Shown here: positions 48,190 through 59,597 of the stretch, piece by piece
Position numbering within the stretch: position 1 is the stretch's first letter
How the letters are laid out: every line of letters starts with the position of its first letter
NCBI GenBank assembly: GCA_037903475.1
Contig: JBAJFG010000339.1
Span: 62,001 to 126,000, forward strand
Direction of reading: 5' to 3'
Length of the DNA stretch: 64,000 nt
Source: Ancylostoma caninum
Lineage: Eukaryota; Nematoda; Chromadorea; Rhabditida; Ancylostomatidae
Program-made: the position numbers and the translations under genes
Notes under the pieces: model-generated
Told to the model about the DNA's origin: nothing
Seen by the model: only the letters and a program-made list of their open reading frames with translations
Databases searched by the model: none

Positions 48190-48840
48190 TTGGAATATTC
48201 GACGACTTTTAAAATATTCGAATTTTTGAAAAAATTCGAAGAACAGAAAACTTGAAATATTCGAATTCTGAATAGTTCGAATATGGGGCTTTCTGCAATA
48301 TTCGAACATTTGAATAATTCGAATGAGGTGTTTTCAGAGTATGCGAATGAACGAATTATTCGAATATAGGACCTTTCGGCTGCCCGAATGAATGAATCAT
48401 TCGAATAACCGATTTTTTTGAAATTACCGAATGAATGAATAATTCGAATCGAACATTCGGTCCAATACCATTTCAATTATAGCCTTCAAAGTTTTGGCTC
48501 CTGGCCGCCACTATCAATCTTTGTTACTAGCACCTGCAAAGGTCGGCCTCAGGGTATATCAGGGTCTCGTCAGGCGATCTGCGGGAATTGCTGGGGGTCA
48601 TAACGAGCGTTTAAGGCATGACCTTGTTAGTGGATACCTATTGCTCTCTATTATAGCCATCATGCCATCATTATTCAATTGTAAAATGTTCCCAAGCCGA
48701 ATAAACAAATATTCCGAATTTGCCACTTCTCAGACAGGCGAATGAACAAATTGTTCAAATACTAGCTTTCTCTAGGTGCCCGAATAAACGAATTATTCGA
48801 ATATTCGGAAATTTCGTGGGATATATTCGATTCGGTCACA
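48190..48840. repeat. Dispersed ATTCGAAT palindrome array
   Basis: Many copies of AATTATTCGAATA/CGAATGAATGAAT at irregular spacing of roughly 25-50 bp (48190-48450 and 48690-48835). They are interrupted by a GC-richer 200-bp segment (48480-48690). TTCGAA is self-complementary, so the array can pair extensively. It lies between the antisense gene's 5' end and the sense gag. Confidence 0.8.
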
Positions 48841-49372
48841 TGTATACCTGCATCACAATCTGGCTACCCCCCCCCCCGCAGTGTAATATTAAAACACCAA
48901 AATTTACCCCGCCTCTTATTGCCAGCGGCATGGCATTCACCACACCGGCGCTCCTACCAGCCGCTGCTCTTCCAACTCTCTCTCTCCCCACTCTCTAAAC
49001 CGAATCCACGGACGGATTTCAATAAACCCCCCCCCCCCCGCTCTACCGTAGTCGACTAGCCGAACTACCGTAACGACTAGCCGAACTACCGTAACCAGCC
49101 AATCACCGACCAGCTGTCGGCTAGCGGCCAGCTAGCCGCCGACGGGCCCCACAAGCCGGCCGATAGCCAGCAAAGCCAGACGCCGAGCAGCGTACAACTC
49201 CGACGGAGCAACTGCCGTCAAGTTGCCACTGCCGCCAACCTACCAGCCGTCGGTACCTGCTACATCGACGTGTACAGGTACGCTTTTGGAATTTAAGGAT
49301 TAACAACCCTACTAACATTTTTTTTGTTTGTTTGTTTACGTGTTCTCCTTTCTTCCTTCTTTCTCACTCTAG

Positions 49373-50843
49373 AAATTCACCCCTCCATTAAAAAAATTTT
49401 TATTGACCCTGCTAACAGAAATTTTTCTTATTAAACACAAATTTATTTCAAAAAAATACAAAATTGATTCACAACTTGATCCCCCACTCTCTCCTAAGCA
49501 GTTTTGCGTAACCGACAATTTTTATTTACCTTTCCAATTAAATAATCGGAAATCCTCAAAAAGAAGGCTACGTTCCCGGTCATTTAACTTGGATAATCCC
49601 AACAAAAAGAAGTGTAGAGCACGTCAACACAACAACAGATCAAAATCTTGCTCTTTTCCGGAAAATTTTCCTTGTACGGATCCTTCAGTCGTAAAGGAAA
49701 ATTCAAATCCCTTACACATTCAAGCAAACATTTTACCTGTGAAAGCGGAACTTTTGCCTTCTCGGCAAACTACTCCTACACCTCTGGAAACTTTTACCCA
49801 ACCCAGAGCTGTTTCACCGCCGGAGCTACTTTTTGAATCGAAAGGATCAATAATTCCTTTACAAGCTGAACAACAGCTGGTTCCACAAGTAGAGGCTGCG
49901 CAAATCATAAAAGTAGAGCCACAAAGCATTCAGGAACACCAATCGCGGCAAGAACATTCGCCAAATCCAGAGGTACTACAGCCAATAAAAAGAGAACCTC
50001 AGTTTTTCCAGTTCGATCCACCACAACCCGCGGAACTTGCACCACCGAACCCGTTTTACTTTCCTGAAACAAAACCAAGCTCAGTTCTTACTTTTCTGCA
50101 ACCCTCCTCTAAATTTTCTCGAACAACAGCACCATTTCCATCCGGAAACAGCATACTTTCGAATCAACTGCTTCCTAACTCACTCCAAATCCAGGAGAAT
50201 CATTTTGAAATGGATACCGAAGTCTCTGTGGATTAGTTAGACTTTGTTTTTGATAAACTTTGCCTCGCATCCTACTGTGCCAAGCTCCCAACCTTCACTG
50301 GCGAGCAAGGAGGCAGAGGAATCATAAGTTTTCTCCAACAGTTTAATGAAATTGGGAATATTATGAATTTGACAGAACAAAAAATGGTACGCCTGCTACC
50401 AGCACATCTTAAAGGTGTTGCAAAAGCTGTTTATGATAATTTCTCAAACGCAGAAAAGCAAAACTGGCAATTAGCCGTGACTAAATTACAGCAACACTTT
50501 TCTACCGACCATTTTTTGGACATGGCTCGCGAAAAATTGATGAACTCCGTATGGAATTCAACGAATCTCCATTTCTATTCGCGAATCGCATCAAAAAAGA
50601 CATCATGGATGCTTATCCTCATGTAGATCAGGAAGAAAAGCGAAAATTTCTTCTAACCACCATTTTTACCAATGGCCTTTTGCCAAAATCAAACAACAAC
50701 TCAAAGTTCTCGGTCCTTTACCCTCTGATTTCAATCAGTTGCTCAGCGAGTCCGAACGCATTTTTGGCCTGTTTCCGTCTGATCAAGCAAGTACCGACAC
50801 ATCGCTATTGATGGCGAAAGTCGACCGAATCCTGAATTGGTAA
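49373..50843 (+). pseudogene. Ty3/gypsy gag, interrupted
   Basis: The frame opens right at a TTCTCACTCTAG acceptor (49371-49372) and has no ATG near its start, so the mRNA is probably spliced from an upstream leader. The N-terminal 280 codons are basic then Pro/Gln/Ser-rich, with repeated PSI-K-x-E motifs (VKAE, IKVEP, IKREP). An in-frame TAG at 50234-50236 precedes the capsid-like part (LPTFTGEQGGRGIISFLQQF, KGVAKAVYDNFSNAEKQNWQ). Frameshifts follow near 50545 and 50685. It ends LLMAKVDRILNW and a stop at 50841-50843. No zinc knuckle found. Confidence 0.75.
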
Positions 50844-53800
50844 TGATACAATAACAAAGTTTGCTTCCAATGTGTCAATCAACTGTAAAGACAAAACTAT
50901 TTCTTTCGACGAAAATACCACACAAATTGTCTTTCTGCACGATCCTGAATCAGCACATTTCAAACTGCCTGTATTTCTCACCACGGAAACTTTATTAAAA
51001 TCTCATTCTGACAACCTTGTTCTGGGAACTCTACACATCAAATTCCCAGACAAATGGGAATTTCTGGTGTATGACGATTGCAAGCTCACATTACCTCATG
51101 AAATAGCAGTAGGAAAAACCCTTTCTTGTCCACAGAATAACGGCACGGTATTTGTCCGTTTACTCAATTGCAGCGACAACGCAATTACTTTGCATAAAAC
51201 AAGCAAATCGCGAAAGCTAACTACGTAGGGAAAGAAATGAAATGGCCATCAAACTTTTCGGTATACCCAACCGAACAAATCGACCAAAATCAACTTACAC
51301 CCCAGGAGCTTGAAAAAATACAACACCTGAAGCAGATTTAGATAGGGACATGCCATCTTTTCCGACTCATGTTTCGGAGCCTATACAGAACCTTGTCCAG
51401 GTTAACAAATCCGTCCTTTCTGATAAACAAATGTTACAGTTTTATGCCCTTCTTAAGAAATATCAAAACTGTTTCGTAGGACGAGACGGTAATTTAGGAC
51501 GTTACAACGGTCCAATAACCCATAGGATCAATTTCATACCACATTTTAAAATCCCCAAACAGCGTCCTTATCGCGTCCCTTTGGAAAAGCGATTAAAAAT
51601 CCACCGCCAGATCAAAGAAATGCTGCGAACTCGAATAATTGAGCCAAGCAACAACAAATTCGCATCACCTATTGTTTTAGTCAAAAAAGGATCCAGTAAA
51701 GATCAATGGCGTTTTATCGTCGACTACCGACAGATAAACGCCATAACGGAGACTGAAACATATTGAATACCGCACATTCAAGACATCATCGATCTTGCAA
51801 GCGGGAAAGAGATCTATAGCGTTCTTGACTTTGAAAGTGGTTCCTTCCAAATTCTTTCAGAAAAGAAACACAAAGAACGCACTGCTTTCTCATCTTTTCT
51901 CGGTCTCTATCAATTCACTGTCATGGCTCAAGGTTTAAAAGGAGCCCTGGGAACTTTTCAAAGAGTAGCAAACTCCTTGATACGCGAACTCAGAGCGTGT
52001 TGTTTTGCCTATATTGATGACATCATAATAGCCAGTCACTCCACAAATGAGCATTTACAGGATCTGGAAGAAGTTTTTGTTCGAATTCTTAATTTCGGTA
52101 TGAAATTAACACTTGAAAAGTATTCCTTCTTCCAAACTGAGGTCAAATACCTCGGTGTCTTGATCAGCAAAAATGGCACTCGATTAAATCCAGACAAAGT
52201 TGCTAGCATTGTAAAGATACCACGCCCAAAAGATAGTAAAGCCGTGAAATCTTTTCTAGGAGCAGCCTCCTATTTCCGTCGTTTTATTCCACGATTTTCT
52301 TTTGTAGCCGCACCTCTCAACAATCTCTTGATCAAAAATACCTCGTTCATCTGGACAAATGACCATGAACAAGCATTTTCATCTCTCAAACGCGCTCTAG
52401 TACAGGCACCTGTTCTTGTTCCGCCAACCTTGGGACAACCATACATAATCCACACCGACGCTTCTACAATCGGTGTAGGCGCATGCTTACTGCAAGTTAA
52501 TCCGGAAACTGGCAGAGAACACCCTATAGCATATTGTAGCCGACCTCTCACAAAACATGAGAAGAACTATGCCATTAGTGAACTAGAAGCGCTAGGAATA
52601 GTCTTTGCTCTCAAGCATTTTTATCCGTACGTTGCAAATGCGTCCATTACCCTAGTAACTGATCATGCACCATTAAAATCATTAATGCATAGGCCAGATC
52701 TAGTGGGACGACTTGCAAAATATCAGATTACCATACAGGCATATGATATCAGAATCGAATACCGCGCTGGAAAACATAACACTTTATGCGATTTCCTTAG
52801 CCGATATCCGATAGCAAGTTCAAACTCCATAGAAATGACTTCGCTACCTTCGCTGGATGAAATTCGAAAATCTCAAACAAATTCCAAATACGGAAGTTTG
52901 ATGGAATTTTTGAAAGGCAAATCTCAAACTCCACCGAGAGAATTTTCTAATACTATGGACAAGTATTCCCTCTTCGACGATTGTTTGTATTACACATTTA
53001 AAAACACACCCCAATTACTTATTCCAAATCCAATCATTCAAAACACAATTATATCCATTTTTCACAACAACCCACTTCTAGGTTCTCATTTCGGCATAAG
53101 AAAGACATATAAAGCAATTTCCGCTAAATATTTTTGGCCAACTATGTATCAAGCAATCACTAAATTTGTAAAAACTTGTCCAGAGTGTCAGAAAATTAAA
53201 ACTCCTTCTGGTCAAATCATTAGAGAGGAATTGGGATCATTTCCCATTCCTCAACGACCTTTTGAAAGACTACATACTGATATCATCGGACCACTTCCAA
53301 CCTGTTTGAATGGTAAAAAATGCATTTCAATCACCGTGTGTGCCTTTAGCAAAAATGTTATTTGCACTGCAATCCCTAACCAAACTACTGATATCGTGGT
53401 AAAAGCTTTAATTAACGATGTCATCGCCAAACATGGAATACCAAACGAAATCATTTCCGATCGAAAATCTAATTACACGAGCGAAAACTTCTCACAAATA
53501 AATAACATCCTTGGTATTTCTAACCAGCTAACAACAAGTTACAACCACAAGGCAAATGGTCAAGTTGAAAGGTTAGTTAAAGTCATCACAGACTCTCTCA
53601 CCGCATATTGTTCAGATGCACAAGATCTGTGGCCTGACTTTCTTCAACCTATAGTATTTGCCTATAATACAAGCATAAATGATACTACAGGTTATAGCCC
53701 ATTCTTCGTTGCTTTCGGTCGCCATCCTATCACCTGGTGTGATATTGAACACAGACTCCCATCCAGACTTGCGTACGCAACCGATAGCTTCGCAGATCAA

Positions 53801-54192
53801 TTCACTACCGCCCTGCAAACCACGATTACTGACGTTGGAAATCAAATTGCACAGAAAACTGCAATATACAAACTGGATACGACTACCAACATAAGGTATA
53901 CAAGAAGGAAATTTCCACTGACGATCTAGTGCTAATTACTAATTACTTACTAATAATAATTACTAACATCATTGGACGTCCTAAACAGCAGACTGTCCAT
54001 ATAAATAGATTAAAAATCTATTGCCCTCGTTCGCCATCGGCTAATGTTTCCCCACAAAATCAAACCAATAACTTACTAACAATCCTGGAAACATCAGAAG
54101 ATGATGAACCCACTGTCAGGCGTTCGCGCCGACTTCAACTGAAAAGACAAGCTTTCAGGGCATCACCACCAGCTCCAGCTGAGGAGAATTAA
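50844..54192 (+). pseudogene. Ty3/gypsy pol (RT, RNase H, integrase), damaged
   Basis: The reading starts at a segment that normally follows protease (SINCKDKTISF, about 50872), so protease seems deleted. RT (51350-52400) shows PYRVPLEKRLKIHRQIKEML, an in-frame TGA at 51764-51766, LDFESGSFQI, and the catalytic YIDD (52010-52021). RNase H has HTDASTIGVGACLL (about 52450) and ELEAL (about 52580). Integrase has an HHCC finger (HFGIRKTYKAI...TCPECQK, 53090-53190), then the three acidic positions in HTDIIGP, SDRKSNYTSE and NGQVERL. A frameshift near 53870 puts the GPF-like end (QTVHINRLKIYCP) and an Arg-rich tail into the next frame, ending at 54190-54192. Confidence 0.9.
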
Positions 54193-55069
54193 TCACTATT
54201 CACAAATTAATTTAAAAAAAAAAAACTTTTTTCCTCTTCAAGAATAGTTATCAATTCTCCTAGGTCAGTTTCATTTTTTTCGCTATTTCATGCCGCACCG
54301 CCGCATTACAATCAATGAACATTTCTTTGAGAAGGCAGCTCAAAGAAATTCACAGAAAAGCAGCTAGAAAACAAAATAATCACCATTATTTCTTCCATCA
54401 ATGCCCTTATATTGAACGAAACATCAGTGTGCCGTGTCCAGTTCAATGTTTGATTGCCCGTAACTCTTGAACATACTGTGCCTACTGGGAAAGTCGAAAA
54501 AAAGTGTTATTTTACATTGATGTATTAGCATACCATACATATTTTTACTAGATCATGATAATCCTGTATGTGAATGATATCTGTTCTTATGCAACATTAT
54601 CCGCTTACCGCTAATTACCAATGTTAACTGATTTCTTATACTACTATCACTGTATTTTTTTAGTAGTAGCATACATGCCACCCTCAATGTCATCCTCACC
54701 AACACCAGTTCGTCTGAATTGACGAATTTTATCGTATGATTTGGACACTCATCGTCCGCCATCCATAATCAATGTATACCAATTCAACCGCTTCTCCATT
54801 CCATACCTATGTATGTGCGACAGAGATCTTCTTCATTGTATTTCCCAGCTCGAGGAGGAGCTTTCTCATCGCCCTGGGATAGGTGAAGGTCGTAATTGAT
54901 CGTAGCTGTAGATCCAGCTCATCAGTTCACCGAATCCGATCCCTAGTAGTGCCTAGGCTCAGTCAACGCCCGTGAAGAAGGATTTCTCGCCGTGTACAAC
55001 TTCCAACGTTGCTTCAACATCAATCGCGAACAAACAAGCTCGAGGACGAGCTTCTCGAAGAAATGGAGA
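54193..55069 (+). other. 3' untranslated part of the LTR element
   Basis: A-rich run at 54211-54225, then no sense ORF. On the - strand a short frame starts at 54762 (ADDECPNHTIKFVNSDELVL) and meets a GTGAGG donor, but no partner exon was found. 55057-55069 is the purine-rich tract before the LTR. Confidence 0.5.
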
Positions 55070-55279
55070 TGTCGGGAGGATTCATGCGAACAAGAGAAGA
55101 GGCGGATCAGTCGACGGAGCAGCAGCCGCGCCAGCCGGCTGCCTCCAAGCTCCATCCACCCCACACCCCCCCTATATTATGTAATGCTTAGAGTAATACA
55201 TGTATAGTAAAATGAGTTTCTACAGAAGTAATCCCACGGGTTAGAGCAGGAATGGGAGTGTACAGCCCATATCCTGACA
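55070..55279 (+). repeat. 3' LTR
   Basis: 210 bp, the same TGTCGGG...CCTGACA ends as the 5' LTR; differs by small indels and few substitutions. Followed by the CCTC duplication (55280-55283). Confidence 0.9.
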
Positions 55280-55283
55280 CCTC

Positions 55284-55885
55284 TAACAACTCTCAGACAG
55301 TAGCAAAGGCTCACGTGTACGAATTTCCACTGCATTGCTGTGGCGGAGAGAGGAAACTCCATCCTGGAAGGATTTTGTCATTCAAATCTCCTTACTTATC
55401 GCGTTTGCCAAGAGTTCCTGACTGTCGAAACGTGATGGTAATGCACCTCCTTTTTCATCTGTAAAGGCTTCATCACTCGGGTCGCACCAATTGAATGTTC
55501 GGCTTGAATTTACTGATTAAAGCTTCCCTAGAAGCTCGTTGAGATCGTAAAATGAGTAATGTTCTGCATTCCCGTAGTGGTGCATACGATGCCATATGCG
55601 GACGTTATTTTGGATAGTATAACATCTATGTGAGAGAAAAAATAATTATATTTATCAAAAAAATGTTCAAAAACACCACCTCTCAATGAGGAAAGTTGCA
55701 AAAAGCAGCATTTATGATGTAGCAACCTAATAATCTAAGGCTTTGCTGGGAAATTAAGAGTCAGTTTCGCAACAGACGATCTGCCCTGGAAAACCCGATC
55801 TTTAATGACTAGAACTAATTAGCTAAAATCATTCATACATCGACTCAATTTCAACCAGAGTTCTTATTCTATAGCTTCCATAATT
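55284..55885. other. 3' flank of the LTR element and of the next gene
   Basis: No exon or repeat recognised. AATAAT/ATAATTATA sequences near 55640-55660 do not give a clear polyadenylation signal for the - strand gene. Confidence 0.45.
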
Positions 55886-56383
55886 TCAAGAAGGTTCAAC
55901 AGTAAGCAAGTCATGCATTCCATGGAAGTTCTGATGACTGTGTACTAAGGTTGCCTCCGCTCCGTTAATCTCACGCATGCTTGATTTCGTCATCCTGATC
56001 ACTTCGTATAGGTCGCCATGCAGATCTAGCACAAGCAAAAAGACAACATCTCGAAATTTTTGATCTTTCTCGAGGAATCTATTTCTGTACCTGTAACTTG
56101 AAGAAGACAAATGCATCGCTCGTGAGATAGAGATTACTTCGGGAAATCACCGCGGAAAGTTTATTTTTTGAGAGCTGAGATGGAGCGGAAAATATCCTGG
56201 GAGGCCCTCTGTGGAGCGGAGAAGAGGTTGGTGATCCATTTTTTGAACAACAAGCGAATCGTTCAGCAGCTTGCAGTTCTCTACAAAAATGGAAAGTGCT
56301 CGAAAATATCAATATATCGATTTGGTCTACTTTCCCATTTTGAGCATGGTTGGGGAGGGAGAAACCAGGTGATATCGAAGGTA
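55886..56383 (-). CDS. Unrecognised conserved-looking gene, last three exons
   Basis: Exons 56383-56331, 56280-56151 and 56090-55886 (TGA) join in phase through introns of 50 and 60 nt, with acceptors GTGATTTTCAG, CATTTTTGTAG and TCAAGTTACAG. The readable C-terminus of 128 residues contains FDITWFLPPQPCSKWE, then LLNDSLVVQKMDHQPLLRST, then a hydrophobic strand pattern DVVFLLVLDLHGDLYEVIRM, and ends LLTVEPS. The strand-turn-strand with GDLYEV would suit a beta-propeller blade, but this is a guess. Short in-phase introns and good composition argue for a live host gene. The exon before 56383 must end in phase 2 and was not identified; coding-like patches at 57220-56990 on the same strand could belong to it. 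Confidence 0.65.
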
Positions 56384-57768
56384 CTGAAAATCACATGATG
56401 TGCGTTTGAGCAATGGCAAGGAGGAAATCTCAAAATCAAGAGAAAAAATCAAGAGGTGTCTCAAACAATGCTTCATTGTATATAAAGTTTTGGGGTGGGG
56501 GTCAAGTTCATGTTGTTTTCCACGGGCATCGAAACACTAAACATGAGTGAAGGCGCAAATTGCGCATAACAATATTGCCTCCGTATTTTTGGCCTATTCT
56601 TTATTTCTAGACGCAATTCTTGGGACACTCAGCTCTTGAATGAATATGAAGGATAAGATTTTCGGATATTCAAATTCCCGCTTGATTAGCAATCATGACA
56701 TTTGTGAGAGATCGACTTTCTTTTTTTTTCTCGACTTCTAGTCTCGGTAGCCACACTGAGTACTTGGAAACTGCGTTGTATGCAGAATTTCAGAGAGTTG
56801 TCCTGCTACTCTAATGGGAGGGACACTTTTAACGTTAATGACATATGTGCATGTAGTCGAATTTTTCCGTTGTTATCTCGAGATTAATTTCACTCTTTCG
56901 GGTGCATTCATATTTCTCCTCTTCTTGGTGAGCGTGTAGAAATATGTCGTGTTGCAAAAAAAAGACACATTAAAGAGCAGAAAAGAACAAATGTATCAAC
57001 GCAACAAAAAACCAGCAAACGTATGTAAATTATGACAGAGTGAACAGGATTTTCAATGCACTCGATTGCCTCTGTTTCCAAAATTCTGGTGTTTTTAAAT
57101 ATGTAAGTCCACCGATCAATTATGTGGAAAAAAAGGCACTGCCACGAGTATCTCGAAGACTTAAAAACTATATTTCTGCAAGACCCCCCCCCCATTTTCA
57201 AGCGAGCAAAATAACGACTCACCCAATTTTTGACCTCGACACGGTTTCTAAGCCTTTTTTTGCTTCAAGAAAAGCATCTTTGATAGAAAGGGGCTGCACG
57301 GCACATGCATGGATCACTTGCCATCCTTGTTTAGGAGATGGGGTGTCGAAAGCTCGATCGACTCCCGAAATTTTGGTGCAGTTACCCACGTTCATGAAAT
57401 TTTCATCTCATCCATTTGCAGTAAGCAGGCTAATCATTCAGCAAATTTGTGTGGTGGACTCAGGAACTGGGGAGGAGTCTGGACCAACTTTTACTGCTTT
57501 CTGTCTTGAAACGTGAAGGAATAATTCCGCCAGATGTCCATCTTATTTTTTATTATATGTGCTCAATAAAAAAATAACATTCTTCTAAGGGTTTCGTTCT
57601 TCTCCTGAACTGTGAGAAAGAAATTTATGAATTTTGCAAAACCATCTAAAGGAAGTTCTTCGGAAGAGATGTCAACAAGACACTACCTGCTGGCGTTTCC
57701 ATCTCCGCCTCACTTCGTGTTTGTATCTCATGTAAAATTCAGGTTCAGCTAAGCATTATGAATGACCA
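56384..57768. other. Probable upstream part of the - strand gene, exons unresolved
   Basis: Should contain 5' exons of the gene ending at 55886. The - strand 57220-57040 reads partly protein-like (RILETEAIECIENPVHSVI), but I cannot fix splice sites. No repeats recognised apart from short homopolymers. Confidence 0.4.
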
Positions 57769-59115
57769 GCGCCCCTTCGGGACGCTAGAAAGTGGGGTGG
57801 GCAGCCACTTGAGGCAGGTAGAAAAGCTTCACACATGTGAAATGCTTAGAGAATTAACAAAAAAGCAAGACTGATCATTAACTGAGCTCAAATACGGAAC
57901 CCTCTTCTTTAATTGCGTATATTCTACCAGTCTGGCCGCCTCACCAACGTCGAGCTTCCACACTTCTCGTGGTCTTTGCCTTCTTCCAATCACACATCTA
58001 CATACAAAACTATTTTCCGATACAATGGTACTACCTACTGTTTTTTTTTCTAAGTGCATTCATTCAGCGCTTATGGACCCGTCATGACCAGGCACTCCCA
58101 ACTATGCACAGGAGTATCTTCCAGATGGCTTAAGTGTACAACTCAGCATAACCAACGTACTGCGAATAATCATCTTTTTTTTACACTACTGGGCCACTGC
58201 AGACCATTATCCTTGTACTTTCTTTATTATTAACCACGGCAGACCCATTCTTCATCCGTAGACCCATATCCTGGCGTTTTCCGTGCTACTGGCCGCAGGC
58301 AGACCCATCCTCCATTCGTGAGCCCTCATCCTGGCGTGTTTCTTACTACTGCCCACGACGGGTTCTTTGTTCATCCATGGGCCCTCATCCTGGCGTTTTC
58401 CCTACTATTGGCCACGGCAGACCCAGTCTTCATCGCGGACCCGTATACGGGCGTTTCTGCCATTGTTGGGGCACGGCGGACCCTTTCTCGATCGGTGGAT
58501 TCCTATCCTGGTGTTCTGGTGTTTTTTTTCTAAACTATGGAGCCCCGGCACATTTGCCCGTCATCAGTGCACCTGCGCTACTTGTAAATTTCGAGAACAA
58601 TGGAAGAAAATTAGGAAATGATTAGAGTTTGGTCAGTTGCATGTGCTTTCAGGAAATGTCACAACAGCTTAGGATGACCCGATCTTCATTCGTTCTTCTT
58701 GTGCATTGGATTGTACTGTCCTTCTTAGAAACACTGATCCGAGGACTCCCTAATCTCAGGGACCTCGTGCGCCAAGTGTGCCAAACCTACACAGCCAAGG
58801 CAAGGACTGAGTGCGCCCCATCGCTGCGCGACCCCTCAAGATGTTTATCAATCCATAGGAGGAGTATCACTTCCAGTTCACCGTGATTCCGTGGGGCACT
58901 GCTAAAGCGCCAACAGAGGGGCTACTCTGCTCCTACACTACTGTTACGCAATGTCAAGTCGTTCTAAACATTCTCTCGCCCGGAGGGCTCGAGACCGCTA
59001 GAGTAGGGTCCCGCCACGAAACCCTGAAAGCACTGTCTAAATCTCTCGCTTTCATCATTGGAGACTGTATCTATTTTTCCGTCAGTGCCGCCCTTACGGT
59101 GCTTTGTTAAGAGGA
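57769..59115 (+). repeat. Composite repeat family B, copy B3
   Basis: Module A (57769-57990, GCGCCCCTTCGGGACGCTAG), then a second-type minisatellite array (58195-58540, CATCCTGGCGTTTTCCCTAC and CCACGGCAGACCC), then a tail (58545-58615, AGCCCCGGCACATTTGCCCG). About 280 bp of other DNA follows, then module C (58900-59110) in direct orientation, ending GCCCTTACGGTGCTTTGTTA. Same order as B1 except that C is flipped. Confidence 0.7.
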
Positions 59116-59597
59116 TTACAGGTGTGCTCAAGATAGTTGGATAGTCAGCACAAATACGAAGTCATGAGTTTCCCAGCAAAGATCAGGAAATAAATGCACA
59201 AAACCTTCAGTCAAAGGCTCTTTTGTAACCCCTGCATTGCCCCGTGCAGCTAGCGATGCTGATCTCACTGTCAGATCCGTTTCTAAAATTTTCAAATCTG
59301 CTCCCTATGTTGGCTCATTCTTTTCTGAATAACATAGCGGCTAAATTCAGCGGTTGTACATGAGCATCCAAAATGGGCTTAACACATCACAGAGAGTAGA
59401 GAGGAAATTTTCGAAAACAGATTTGAAGTCACCTTTGCAAGCTTCATGAGGCAGTGTACAAAGCGCTATGAATAGAAAGACTTAACAACTATCCTTCCTT
59501 TTTTGAACAATTTACGATTTTTTTCTCCTCTCGAAGTATGTATTGCGCAGAAACCTTATTCGTTGTTCACTACACAATGCCTTTCCTCAAGCTGGAC

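Larger units (their letters stand above)
45200..55279 (+). mobile_element. Ty3/gypsy-type LTR retrotransposon carrying an antisense gene
   Basis: Direct terminal repeats 45200-45422 and 55070-55279 begin TGTCGGGAGGA and end ATCCTGACA, the canonical TG...CA with inverted tips, and are flanked by CCTC at 45196-45199 and 55280-55283 (4-bp target duplication). A purine-rich GAAGAAATGGAGA immediately precedes the 3' LTR (polypurine tract position). Sense gag and pol occupy 49373-54192. Nearly 4 kb between the 5' LTR and gag contains an intact four-exon gene on the opposite strand (46589-47880) and a palindrome-rich array. The LTRs differ by a few substitutions and small indels, so insertion is fairly recent, yet gag/pol has stops and frameshifts. 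Confidence 0.9.
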
